NCBI GenBank assembly: GCA_029204225.1
Contig: CM055113.1
Span: 34,002,329-34,066,328, forward strand
From: Diphasiastrum complanatum
Lineage: Eukaryota; Streptophyta; Lycopodiopsida; Lycopodiales; Lycopodiaceae
Direction of reading: 5' to 3'
DNA: 64,000 bases
Shown: positions 11,701 through 23,465 of the stretch, in pieces
Layout: the number at the start of each line of letters is the position of its first letter
How positions within the stretch are numbered: the first letter of the stretch is position 1
Position numbers and translations under genes: made by a program
The notes under the pieces: generated by a model
Database searches by the model: none
What the model saw: only the letters and a program-made list of their open reading frames with translations
What the model was told of the DNA's origin: nothing

Positions 11701-14700
11701 AGCAAATGTAATGTTGTGACGCTAATCACACTTGCAAAAAGCTATGAAGTCATCAAAACCACACACGGCCTGGTTGCTTGTTCCTCTACCATGTCCCACA
11801 GGCAACATACAGTTTGCATCGCAGGGAGAAAAAGAAGGAACATTCATTTGCACAAGATGGAAGAATATAATGGCATTTGAAGGCAGCAGAGAATTTCACC
11901 TTTGTAGCTGCACTTCATTGATTGTATTTGCCTTAAAAAATTTAGCTGATTCTTTCTGCAGCTGTCCATTCCTTTCAAGAGGGTTCTCATCTTTGTAAGG
12001 CATCACAAAAGTCGACAATGTTTTATTCAACTGTTTATCTTCCTGCACCAAAGTTTATCTTGTGAATACAGAGAGTACTTGTTACAAAAACATGCTCCTT
12101 AAATTTATCCACAAATAAATGTTTAATCCATTTACGAATATTGGAAGTTGCAGGATCATGATCAATTTACTGATTGAAATAGTATGCTGCTAGAGTCAGC
12201 GAACACACTACGTTATGATCAATCACTGTTTATCACAGAATTGAATAACAAATACACCTGGGATGATATGGAGATAAAACTCATCAGTATCGATTGTGAG
12301 GGTCCTCTGGAATCTTTGAATTCAGCTATCTAGCTTCTTAAAAAAATAAACTCAAAGTGGGTGGAAGAAATGAATATGCTACATGGCCTCTGCACTTCAG
12401 TAGACAATTAACACCATTATGCTTGGATTTGATGCAGAATCCACACCATTATGGAGAGTCTACTGAAACTTCTAAAAGTGCAAACATTCTGACATTTTAC
12501 TGTTTCAAAGCAAGGACAGTCCAAACGTTCACCTGTATAAATTCAGCATCCTCCCCTAAGGTAATGCCCTCTCTAGCAACTATAGAGGGTGAGCCACGTA
12601 CAGGAAAACTCCTTCCTGTGCCGTGCTCCTCTTTTTCCTTCAGCTTCTTTTGGATATCACACACTGCATCAACCTTCTGATGAAGTTCAGTCTCCAGGAA
12701 TTCCACTTGTTTTCTAAGGATTTCCATTTTTTCTTCTTTCTTTGAGATTTCCTGTTTAAACTCATTGAGTTGCTCCCTTAGCAGTAGTATTTCTGTCCTT
12801 TGCTCTGCTTCAATCAGTCGGATAGTTTCCAGTGTATCTAGTTCATCCTGAAGATGGCGAAGCCTCTTCTCTAGGACTTGTTTACTGCTTTTGACTTCCT
12901 CCATGTCAGCCAAAGAACTTTCTAGCAGCATAACTTTTTTTTCAAGTAAGAACTTTTGTTTAGTGATTCCTTCAAATCTAAGTTTAAAGTCATGCAAAGA
13001 CAAATCCAGTTCACCCTGTTGCAGTCTGCTATTAGCCAAAGCTTTCAGAAGCTCAGCAGCTGCAGCACAGATAAGCCCAAAATCTTTGCTTGGATTGAAA
13101 ATGTGACTGTTAACCTTGATAAGCATTTCATTCTCATTTTTTCCAGTAAGAAATTGCTTCTTGAAACTACCAAATGTGGCCTTTGAGTCTAAGTGTGTTT
13201 CCCGAAAGCCTTCCAGTTGCTTTATTAATTCTTGCACTTTTGATGCTGTTCCTAGTTCTATGTCTTTCAAGGATTTGCTTTTCAATACCAGCTCATGGGC
13301 CGTTGATTCACATTGTAATTCAATGTGCGCAGCTTTTGAATGACGCTTTTTATCCCAATCAATTCTCTCCAAAGGAACCTCAGAGTTTGCTAGTAAGGAT
13401 TGTGAGGTCAACGTCTTTCCATGAATCTTTACAAGCTCTTCTGTAAGTCTTTTTACTTCACATTGCAAGCTCTCTATAACATCTTCTTTCTGCCATTGAA
13501 CCTCCTTCAAAGATGCCTCAGCATTGCATGCTCTATGTTCTAGTTTATACACATTACTACTGATTTCTACGAGCTCTTTTCTGCAGCTATTTTTCTTATC
13601 ATCATATGTGTCCATACTATGTACCAGTTCAGCTTCTAGAGAAGCTAATGATATCATAGAAGCTTCATCTCCTTCCTGTATGCTCTCTGAGAATCTTTCT
13701 GATTGAACAATGGATTGTTTCAAGGGCTTAAGATGCTTATCTGTTGCCCTTTCCGTTGATTTCTGACCAGCACCTTCATCTTTGAGCTGCTTTTCTTGAG
13801 TCTCCAAATAAAGCCTTGTCTTTTCTGCACTCGCAGTTTTTTGTACCACCCAAATACTTTCCTGATGATTAAGATCGTGAATCCCAGCCAAAGCTTGTAT
13901 TGGTTCATATTCCATCTTGTCATTCTTACACTGCACCTTTGAACCAGCAATTCTCTCCTTGAGTTGCACATTTTCCTTCTTCAAGATTGCAACCAAAGAT
14001 TCTAAATTTGTTTTTGTGCTCTCCAAATCTAGCACCATCTTCTCTAAATCTGCTCTGGCTTTAATGTGTGAATCCAACTGAGCCGTTAAGTCAGAAAGCT
14101 TCACCACAAGACCATTTACCTGGTGGCCAGCACATCTTTTGTCAATCAGAGATTTTTCCAGGGCCTCTTCCATAGCAGTTTTTTCTATCTCACACTGTGT
14201 TAGTCTCGACTCAAGATCTGCCTTCGACAAGGTTGCTACATTCATCTCCGCCATTAGAGCAGAGAGCTGATGTTCTTGGTCTGAGGCGCTGGACTTGCTC
14301 AGTCTATCTGCTTCTTGAGATTTCTGTAGCCTGCTCTCCAGATTGATGTTCATCTTTTCAAGCTGGGAAATCTTAGAATGCATAGTTCTAACCTCAGCTG
14401 AATGAGTAGCCATGTCATGGAGCATCTGTGCAATCTCCATTTCTCGTTCATGAACTTTGGAAACGGCGATGGTAGTATTGGTTCCTGCTTCCTGCAATTG
14501 TCGGCTAAGCTCTTCTTTTTCACCTTGCAGATTAGACACGAGAGTTTCTGCTGCAATCTTTGCATGTAAAAGGTCCAAATTTTCCTTTTTTAAAGTGCCA
14601 GATTCCACTTCTAAACCTGCTATTACTTGAAGAGCTGCATTATGTCTATCCTCTGCCTCAGTTGCTCTTATCAGCAAGCTATTCAACTGCAAATCATGGT

Positions 14701-17700
14701 TCTCCTCACTTAAATCTTTCTCATGAGCAGTGACGTCATCTATGATGACTTCAGGTGCCAATTTGGCAGAAAAAAGGCCATTCTCTGAACTGTCTGCAGT
14801 ATGTGGCCTGTCTAGCAGCCTCTTCAGTTCTTCCTCGAGTTGTTTGACTACAACATTTTTATTCTCTAGTTCTTTCTTGGTTTCCTTCAAATTGAAGATT
14901 AAGTCCAAATTCTCCTCGGTCAGCTCCTTTAAGTCCTGTTCCAACTCAGCCATCTCTGTCATATACAAACCTTGCTTGGTCTCACTTAACGGTTGAGACT
15001 CTTCCATTATTTCTTCATTTGATTCCTGCCTTAAGAGTCTTGCTTCCAAAGCCTTGATCTCTTCCTCTTTAGAAAGAAGCCTAGCCGACCATTCTTTCTC
15101 AACTGCATTTACAGCCACTTCTCGCTGACATTTGGCATTTTCAATCAATGATTCAAGTTTGGCGCTTCTTAACAAAAGCTTTTCAATCTCTTTCCCTCTT
15201 TCTTCGAGGCGTTCCTCCAACCCCTGCATGACTGCAACAAACTCTTTATTGTATCCCTGATTTTTTGGAAGTTCCAGCCTCAAGTTGATATTCCTTTCTT
15301 TTTCATCAGTAATTTTGTCTTCAGTCCCCAACCTTGTGCTACCATCAATCCTTTCTGTTTTGCAAGAGGCTTGGTTAACAGACTTAAGCTCCTCCAACGC
15401 TGTCTTCAAGCTGTCTTTTTCTTCTGAAATGGCAAACAAAGTTGCAACTTCCATTAGACTTTTGGAGAATTGCTGCTTCAGTGTCTTCAGCTGAAGTTTC
15501 AGACTCTAATCTTTCCATTCAAACTGTGAATCATGAATGTGTGGTATCGTTTAGATTCTTCCCATCATCTTCGTGATTATCTTAGCCCTAGGTTCTATTC
15601 TTTACCTACGCATAGAATTATTTTCAGTATAATTGGAAGAATGTTGGAAGAAAGATTACCTTCTGCACCAACACCAGGGAGGTTTGTCTGGTCCCGTTTC
15701 GTGTGACCACCTGCTGCAAGAGATCTTTCAGTGCTTGTAGGTGAAATCAATTATGTAACTCATTACATCCAAACTTGTTTCCTTTGTTACATCATGCCTA
15801 CCAGATAAGCTACTAGCAGAGCTCCAAGGAGATGACATATCTCCAGATTGGGAGATTCTGCTACTGCCACTGAATCCTGAACTTGTTGGTGTGGAGGATA
15901 TATCTGATGAGTCTGAGCCACATCTCATTGGTGACACTGGTGTACCGTTATCCTGTCATCGTGCATACAATCCAAAATGTATTTCATTCATTCAAAATGT
16001 GACAGTGAGAAGCAAACGGAATTTTACTAACATATTGCCAGCCGATATCAGAAAATGGATATTTGGAATGCATGCAAGTTACGTTCATCTTAAACAGTGA
16101 GATTTAATGCCAAGTGAAATAGATATTTTTGTGAGTTAAAGAGGCAAAATCCAATTTCTAATGAATAAGCCTTCTAGAAATTTATTAGCAGATTTACAGT
16201 ATATGGCTTGTCACCTTCACGAGGCCGAGAATTTCAAGTGTTGGTTTCCCCAATATATCTCTAGCATGTTCATTTAAATCCCCGGAGAAATCTGAAAATT
16301 CAAGATTCTCCTCGGAACCAGAGACCTCTTGAGTAATTTCAAGGCTTCTCTGTTTTTCCACTTCTCTGCAGAAAAAAAGTTATCAAAATGGTATTCTCAC
16401 AAACTGTTAGTTTTGAGAACCAAGGAAAATAAGAAGTCTACCGTCAGACACTAAAGTTTAGAGAGTTAAATTTTTGCACCTATAGATGCTCTTCTAGGCA
16501 TATCTAACTTTCAAAATGACTGAGATTCACATAAGAAGGAATGTGACATGTTGTACGTAAAAGTTCTGAGGTTTGCATATAAGAGAGACACAATGGAGAT
16601 AAAGAATAAGATACTACATAGGTCAGTGAAATCAGGAACAAAAAATGTACTAAGATATCATGAAAAATTTACCTCGAAACCGTTCTAGGTCCAAGGCAAT
16701 GAAGTTTGATCTGACATCCCAACCACACCAGTCAAACAGGATACAATGGTCATTTACGCTACCTTAGCACTTCAACTTAAGATGCTGAAAACATTACTTT
16801 GTCTGTGTATGAAGAACCAGAGGAGAATCAGATAATCAGATCAAGAGACACTAAAAGGTTGAATTGGGAGTAGTCTTTTGTTCACTGAATGTGGAGTATA
16901 AATCCTTGGAAACTAGAAATCACATGGTAAAATACAGTCCCCCAAGCATTCTCTGCACTCGATAAATAATGATGACAGATAGATCTTTCTCTAGATCAAT
17001 TAATGAGCGTGCCTTTTGTCCCTTTCGTTGAAGGGATCCACAAAAAATATTTGTCTTTGCCTGTAAGTGAATCCTGTCGTACTTACATGTAAAGTAGTTC
17101 CATAAGAGCAGTTCTTCAGAGGTAGAGCAACTGCTACAGGGGAGGTAGCTGTCACATAATCTGCAAAATTGATTGTCGCCTCTCCAAGCACACCAGATCG
17201 GGAAACACCCTGCCAACACATAAGCACAATTTCAAAAAGCTTATCCATCTTTTATCAGTTTTGCAAGCTCAGTTTTGTCGGTATTTGTTTATTGAGGGCA
17301 CTGATCATGTTGATTATGTTGTTGTTAGGGTGCTCTACTACTGACAGTTACTTATGTCGTGACTTTGCAGATAAAATGATTTCCTTGCACACTGCCATGA
17401 GAACTTTCTACAATCATTTTCTGCTGAAGCTGCAGGGTAATATCTGTAAGGAACCTCTTTTCTTACCTACAGAAATTCTTACCGAGGAAATCACTAGCCT
17501 GTAAAGCTTGTCTGCTGGAACACGTGTTTTTGAGTCAAATAATATCTTTGTAGACTCTGTGATAAGATCTGGCCATTGACAATTTCCATTTCGAACTGAA
17601 GCTCTTGATGTTTTCACAGTGGACCGTCCAGTCTCTACTGAAATCAAGGACACAACCAGCTTGTCCCATCCTTTTTGGGGAACCTGGCACTCAGCACAAA

Positions 17701-20700
17701 TAAGATCAGGAAGATACTTATTATGAAGCAGCAAACAGAAAATAATTATACCATGTAAAACAGGTATCATGATATAAACAGTGGCTTCAAAACTACAGCA
17801 AGAGGTTACTGGTCTCTGTACACAAACGTCGCTATGAGTGCAAGCATTTGACTTCAAGATAAGGTTTAGAAGGAGGTCTCACTCACCTTAGTGGCCCAAT
17901 TTTTGGTTGAAGTATCAAAGAGCTAGATGGTCTATATCAATGCAACAATTTGACTTTGCCATAAGGTATAGAAGAGGTTATGGTTACTTTGTGTCTGACA
18001 ATTAGGTTCTCCAGTGGTGTCTTGCAGATAGTTAGGGTGGATATCTGCCTGTAATTTTAGCCATAAATTGAAAAGCACAATAGTAACTGTCATGTTCTAT
18101 TGCTGAAAATGCATTCATGGATGGATAAGATTTTGTGCCAGACATTTCTAATGTTAAAATGTGCATCCTATATGCCTGTCATATGGCTGAAGTTCAGGTC
18201 ATCTTGACATGAAATGAATCTTGAATCACATCAAGGGAGAATTTTTTTGAAATAGATGAAGCTTCATATGGAATATTATGTCCTCAAATGATAATGATAC
18301 TAACAAAATAACAAGAATTGATTGAGGATTGTAGAACTGATCACTTGGACAAGAAAGGACCTAACGTATCAATGCATTCTATTGCCATTTCTAAGACTAC
18401 AAGATCCAAGGGTTGGCTCAGTTGGTTAGCTTGGCATCCAAAGTTTCTTTGGCCCCAGGTTCAAGCCTCCCTTGAAAACCAAGATGCATTTCTAAGACTA
18501 TATATGATCATTATGCCTTTTTGGGCAACTTGATTACTGAATATATTCAAACAACTGAATGAGAAGTTTGAAGGGAGCACATAGTTCTGCAAAGAAGTTA
18601 TCTAGAATGTATGGATTCCATGTAACATTGTGAACAATAGGAGTCCCAAAATCATGGACAACTCTAGTAGTCTGTCTTTAGGAAACTAGAAATGCTAATA
18701 TTGAGCATTAGTTCAAGGGATCATCCACAACGAAATGTGCTGAGCAAGTGACTCACATAATCTGTTGCAAGATAATTTCACAAGAGAGAATTTTGAACTT
18801 TATTCCTCTCATATAAACATACATTCACTTCAATGGAACACAAAAGTTTGTCACCAATGTTGCCACACAGCCAATTGTGCATAACGAAAGATGAAGCATC
18901 CCCTCCAGTGTCTCAACATTCTCCTCTCAGCACCCTACTGACTCAAAACTCCTTGAGCTGCCTGAGCTGCCATGCGGCACATTTGATCAATCACATGCTC
19001 ATGCCAGTTGGTAAAAGCCCTGACATTAATGTCTGACATGCAGACACAGATCAACCCCTTGAACCTTCCGTTCAGGAGGTATATCATAAATGAAACTTGT
19101 TTTGTTAGAATGAAACTGTATAGCTATATAGCATTGTGTTAATTGGGTCCTACTGAAGAAAATTCAAATGGAGAAATAAGTCTCGATGCAACCAAGAGGA
19201 CAGTAATATTGTATTGGCAACACATGACTTCACTATTTGTAAAGACATAATAGGATGACAACTTTTAGACAATTTCACTAGCTCTTTGAAAAGAAGCTAG
19301 AGTGACAACTGAGAATTTTTATGGCATATTTCTCCTTTGATTGGCTTCATTGTGGACTTTAAAGTTGTGCCTCATCAGCCTTCATTGTTGAAGTTGAACT
19401 TGGAGACCTCCACATCATTTCCAATGACCACTAAAGAGGTGCATAGCAAATTCAAATTCTGACTATTACACAAAATGGAAAGGGACAAACAAGCATAGCA
19501 AGCAGGTCACCAAAGCGAGGCAGCGCTCTGCAGTGCTTCAATTGCCAACAGTCAAGTCACTCGTGGAAGGAGGCATGCCGCACATGGCCCATGAGTTAGC
19601 AAGTTGTGGCAGCTACTAAGGGCCTTGACATGGCAAAACAAAACGCTCTGGGTCAAGCAACAGTGTACCATGTAGATGACCAGGATGAGGAAGTTTACCT
19701 GATTGAGGAAAACGTTGAAGCAATTCAACAGATAGCCCACCTGACAACATACAGACAAATTCTAATGGCTAAACAGCTTCAAGTTGCTACACCTCAAGAG
19801 GATCTTGTTGAACATATGCACTCACTTCCTAATTGTTGGGGGGGTGCCACACAATTACCTGTCACAAAGCTTGGTTGATAAGATAGGTTTGCAATCAGAA
19901 GACATGGTAGAAACTGTTAAAGGAGCGCTGAAATGTGGAAAGACTGCCTAACTTTCACAATGCTACTTATTAGATCACTCAACGCAATCTTGGGGTGGCT
20001 TCCCCACATTGGGAGTCAACTTCGTTATTTTGTACGATGGCTACAAGTCCAACGTGGTGAGAGCAATGCCAGGTGACGGTTAGAACAAGCGGAAGATCCA
20101 AATCCTAAGCATGCAAATCCCCACACATTGGCAAAAGTTGCTTCTTGGACAAGACGAATCAGCATCAACGGTTCTAGACCACTCGCAAACAAAACCTTCA
20201 CTATCAAGATTGAGCTTGCAAGGTAGCCAAAGGGGCAAAGCGGCAGATCCAAAGCAAGAAGACGCCAGCTCAAGTAGTCCTGCCAGTGACGCGGAATATC
20301 AAGGGACACATGGATGAGCTAGCATGTTCGATTTAATAGGTAAGCCTTCGACCTGTGAATGAGCACGTTCCCCCTGCCCACCCCCTCCCCACTCCCTCTC
20401 AATATGGAATTGCATGATTATCAGCTGCTCATGATTATCAGCTGCTCGTTATTGCAGGTATGGATTCAACGCCGACGTTTTCTAGCACTCTCTCAAGAAC
20501 TGACGTAGCTAAAGAAGAATTCTCAGATTTCCGTATGAAAAAAATTATGCGGATGCACAAAGAAGAGCATTTAGCTAAATTTGAAGATCACGCCATGTTA
20601 CAGAAAATTCGGTGTAAAGACGCCAAAAAAGTAGATATTAATGAAGTTCAGCTGCTTCATTTACGCCCATTGACACCACATTGCTAATGGTTTGTGAAAA

Positions 20701-20797
20701 GAAGAGAAGAACAAAGTACCCGTGCAGCATGAAACTGCAGTTTGAAATCAGCCTTTTCTTTCATCTTCTCCGGCTTCTTCTTCAGTGACATAAACAT
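8722..20797 (-). CDS. NT-C2 domain / long coiled-coil protein, ten coding exons
   Basis: The exon model was read by eye from splice signals and phases. Exons in order are 20797-20720, 17683-17483, 17209-17087, 16710-16673, 16365-16215, 15952-15767, 15713-15660, 15505-12533, 12042-11900 and 9001-8722 (stop TAA). Every junction uses GT-AG and keeps phase, giving about 1,408 aa. Residues ~14-146 form an NT-C2 (EEIG1/EHBP1-type) domain: the first exon ends ADFKLQFHAAR, followed by VPQKGWDKLVVS and then GVLGEATINFADYV, as in the plant At1g22060 / At5g52280 / At1g63300 group. A Ser-rich linker follows, then ~1,000 residues of heptad-like coiled coil and a C-terminal exon with the family-like end (RYLSMSLKYAEVEAEKEEL). 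NT-C2 domains are membrane- or cytoskeleton-associated, but the exact role of this clade is unknown. Exons 6-7 are the least certain; ATG 20797 (MFMSLKKKPEK) fits the family N-terminus. Confidence 0.85.
12533..15505 (-). CDS. Large coiled-coil exon (exon 8) of the NT-C2 gene
   Basis: This single 2,973-nt exon (991 codons, phase 0 at both ends) carries nearly all the coiled coil. It is rich in Glu, Lys, Leu and Gln with repeated blocks such as LEKMNINLESRLQ and ALEKSLIDKR, and has no globular domain or transmembrane stretch. The acceptor is GATTAG/AGTCTG at the 5' side and the donor is ATACAG/GTGAAC at the 3' side. The frame stays open past the donor to 12497, but the family C-terminus is only reached by splicing to exons 9 and 10. 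An internal Met at 15454 is not the start, because the exon reads in frame upstream of it from the acceptor. Confidence 0.85.
16673..17683 (-). CDS. NT-C2 domain exons 2-4, including a 38-nt exon
   Basis: Exon 2 (67 codons) holds the first part of the NT-C2 beta-sandwich (GWDKLVVSLISVETGR, RNGNCQWPD). Exon 3 (41 codons) holds the conserved GVLGEATINFADY and ALPLKNCSYGTTLH. The 38-nt exon 4 (12 codons plus 2 nt) supplies the final strand, starting IKLHCLGPRTVS, and its two extra nucleotides complete an Arg codon with exon 5. Donors are TCG/GTAAGA, CAT/GTAAGT and GAG/GTAAAT. Acceptors are GTGCCAG, GTTGGCAG and GATGTCAG. The two-part split of the domain matches the family's usual sequence order, which supports the model. 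Confidence 0.85.
18400..18486 (+). mobile_element. 87-bp tRNA-derived retroposon (mini-SINE), copy 2, in intron 1
   Basis: Flanked by perfect 14-bp target duplications CATTTCTAAGACTA (18386-18399 and 18487-18500). The A box TGGCTCAGTTGG matches the tRNA consensus exactly, the B box is GGTTCAAGCC, and the same CCAAAGTTTCTTTGG hairpin lies between. A 14-nt 5' extension (CAAGATCCAAGGGT) is present that copy 1 lacks. It sits in the 3-kb first intron of the NT-C2 gene, antisense to it. Confidence 0.8.
19530..19950 (+). pseudogene. Decayed Ty3/gypsy Gag-protease relic in intron 1
   Basis: A degenerate CCHC knuckle (CFNCQQSSHSWKEAC, with one extra residue between His and Cys) lies at about 19534. 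About 300 bp later, in another frame, comes GGVPHNYLSQSLVDKIGLQ, which resembles the flap-side sequence of gypsy proteases (DGGATHNYLS...LV..L.L) with the catalytic Asp missing. Stops and frameshifts interrupt it. It lies antisense in the first intron of the NT-C2 gene and is presumably an old insertion. Confidence 0.55.
20414..20447 (+). repeat. Exact 17-bp tandem duplication beside a C-rich tract
   Basis: ATGATTATCAGCTGCTC occurs twice head-to-tail, directly after a pyrimidine-rich CCCCCTGCCCACCCCCTCCCC stretch at about 20370-20400. It is inside intron 1 of the NT-C2 gene, near exon 1, with no known function. Confidence 0.7.
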
Positions 20798-22010
20798 CGT
20801 TGCTGCTTGTGGTTCCTGCTGATAAATCGTGCTCATTAGCGTATTGTCTAACGAGAGGAAGCCCGCTAGCTGTTTGACAAAATGAGCATCATCATCACCT
20901 CTGTAGAATGACAAAGTAGGAAAGTATATGTAGGCCGTAATTTATGCAGCTTGAAAGATCGCATGGACGCTCCATTATCATATTCCAAACAGTCGATTCA
21001 GTCTGCTTGACCTTATCTGCACAACAATTTCCAAGATCTACATATTCAGCTCTTTGTTCCAATTTCCACTTCATTCCTACCATCTCTGCAGCTTGACGCT
21101 GCGACTTTCCTTGTGTCTCCCGGGTTGACTGAAGGTTGTATTCTAAGAAGAAAGTAGCCTTCTCTCTCTCTCTCTCTCTCTGTCTCACTATCTCTGAAAC
21201 AAATGGCCTTTACTCTTTTGCATAAGAGAGTCGCTGCATGCAAGCTGAAAGAATCATAGAACAGCTAATTCTGCTCTAATAAGAGAACTAAAGTCAGCTT
21301 CGCAGTTCCTAATAATGACAGCTCATTCGAAAACGTATGCATGACACTGATCCCCGAGTTCAATGCACCACATCTAAACTGGTATAATGTATGAGATTCT
21401 AATGAGACATCGTCACAAAGAAGCTCCTCTTCATGAAACTTCAGAACCGAATCAGAGCTATCTCTAACTCAGCTCCACTATCTTTCAAACTAAATCTCTA
21501 CTCCAGACATTATACTGTTCCACACATAAACATTCTAATATTACAACATCAGAAACTAGGAATCGGAAGTTAGATAGCGCATTTATCAGAAACTACGAAC
21601 CGCAAATGAGAAAGTGTATTCGCTCTTAAAAGCAACACCTACATGAAAAATGTACCTACATATCTATCTGTCGCTGAGCTTTTATCCTCTGACACCTTAC
21701 CTACATGCAATAATGGATCCGCAGTGGCTTTTACTCTCTAATCTCAAGACTAACTCAATAATATCGCTCCATCTTTCACAGGATCCACATTTCCGGATTC
21801 CTTTTGGCTACACTCCTATCATAACATCACAAACAACAAAACGCTTTCATTATCATTACACCTTACTGTACATGTGAGTAAAATACGACTAAAATGCTGC
21901 AACTTCTGCAGCATTGGCGTCGATTTCTTTCACTCCGATCTGAGAAAAATGATCAGATCTGAGAATCTTTTGCTTTCTTCCTCCACAATTCGATATCACG
22001 ACATGGATCG

Positions 22011-22053
<43 letters not shown>

Positions 22054-22100
22054 CGCTCGCTCGCTCGTTTCGTTGTCGTCGTCGGGTGGACGTCCGCCAT
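20798..22100 (-). promoter_or_regulatory. Probable promoter / 5' leader of the NT-C2 gene with GA tracts
   Basis: The region lies immediately upstream of the first coding exon. It carries two GA/CT runs, (TC)10 at about 21161-21180 and a longer one at 22013-22050. Pyrimidine/purine runs like this are common in plant 5' UTRs and core promoters. An in-frame open stretch continues upstream of ATG 20797 to 20914, so a slightly longer N-terminus cannot be excluded. The transcription start cannot be placed from sequence. Confidence 0.35.
22013..22067. repeat. (CT)n microsatellite followed by (GCTC)4
   Basis: CT repeats run from 22013 to 22050 and are followed by GCTCGCTCGCTCGCTCG. The region is simple sequence; the minus strand reads as Arg/Glu/Ser repeats and is not a protein. 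Confidence 0.9.
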
Positions 22101-22749
22101 AGCTGCAAAGAAAAAGTAAACACAAAGGAAAAAAGAATTCGGGCACCCTCGCGTCCTAAGGCACGCTAAATTCCAAAGCCCTCCACCGCTAGATCTCAAC
22201 TTAAACATTCAGATTCTGCCACGATTGACACTTTATAACCATTGAAAATAGTCCAACTGGCAGTATTCCACGTGGCATAATCTTAATGGTTTTAAGTGAA
22301 ATAGATCGTGGCTCTAAGCCTGTCGCTGGGCTCAGAAAAATAGGCCCAATAAATCGGAATATAAAGGGGGAAAAATATCGTCCAAAAATTAAAAAAACAC
22401 CCCCAAAAATTAAAAAAAGGGTAAATTCCAGCCTTTATAAAATAAATAAATAAGTAAAATAAAATAAATATTGTATGGAAGGAGAAGGAGATGGTTGGGC
22501 AGTCACATGGCATTGGTGATACTCCCTAAAAGTCTCACAAATTCATTTATTTTTTAGAAATGGACAACACAACTAAGACCCCCCCCCCCAAAAAAAACCC
22601 AACAAAAAAATCGAAGAAAAAGTGGTTGAGTGACTAGTGAGACTATATTCCCTCATGCAAAGCAACAAAAAATATGTTTATTGACTTCATTATTGTTTCG
22701 AGAACTGTGGGTTTGGCAATAGCTGTACATATCATGCATGTTGTGCCAC

Positions 22750-22870
22750 AAAAGCTTCACGTAGGAGCACTCTGAGAATGTGTTTTAGTGACTACTCATG
22801 TAGGTTCAAACACTTTGAGATTCACGTAGGAACACTTTGAGGATGTGTTTTGGTGAATGCTCGTAAGCTT
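22750..22870 (+). repeat. Imperfect ~64-bp tandem duplication
   Basis: Two copies of a block beginning TTCACGTAGGARCACT and containing GATGTGTTTTRGTGA follow each other at about 22757 and 22821, separated by CAAACACTTTGAG-type linker. No coding potential is seen. A C-tract and an A-tract lie upstream at 22578-22600. Confidence 0.6.
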
Positions 22871-23465
22871 GCTTCGCAACATAAGTTATCTGCACTGGCA
22901 TCACTAGGAGAAGCTTAGTTCCAAATGTTGATGCACCTGCAGGCTAGGTCCCGCCGTCATCCAAAGGTTGCTGCAAGCTATGTCTCGTCGCTGTCATTAT
23001 GTACCAGCTCCACACTTTATGTGTAAGCTCAAACATTACAAGATTAAATGATGGTGGATATTGAGTTTGGAAGACCTCCAATTATTCACTATGATATTTT
23101 GCCATGAGTTTTTCGTTAAAGGTTGGTTGTATTTGTTGTTGCCCTCAAAATACAAAGCCCTCATAGATGGAACATGAATATACAAATCCTCATGGATGGA
23201 ATATTACGATACGATTGTGGATGAAGTTTTTTGACATCTCTCAATATGTAATTTTTTTTCGATATTATTGTAACACATATTAAGCTTAATAATGAGCATT
23301 TATTGTCATACGATATAAGTATTCCTTGTCTTCTCATCTTGTTGCTACCATGACTTGTTGATGAGAGGACTCGCAGATCATTTTTCCATAAGAGCACATT
23401 ATCTTGTTTTTTCTTTTTATCGATAAGTGCCTTGATGGAAGTACATGGCTCTAAGATGTCAATGA

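Noticed and set aside
12891-15494. Plus-strand frames of 60-90 codons
   Set aside because: They are the antisense of the coiled-coil exon, rich in Ser, Leu and Phe as expected from Glu/Lys-rich coding DNA.
17000-17248. Independent small gene on the minus strand
   Set aside because: It is exon 3 of the NT-C2 gene plus flanking intron; splice sites and phase fit the larger model.
20460-20687. 75-codon plus-strand frame ending beside exon 1
   Set aside because: Short, inside the intron of the opposite-strand gene, and without homology that I recognise; kept only as intron sequence.
22011-22208. Minus-strand frame with MADVHPTTTTKR start
   Set aside because: It runs into a GA repeat and is short, with no conserved domain; more likely leader sequence.
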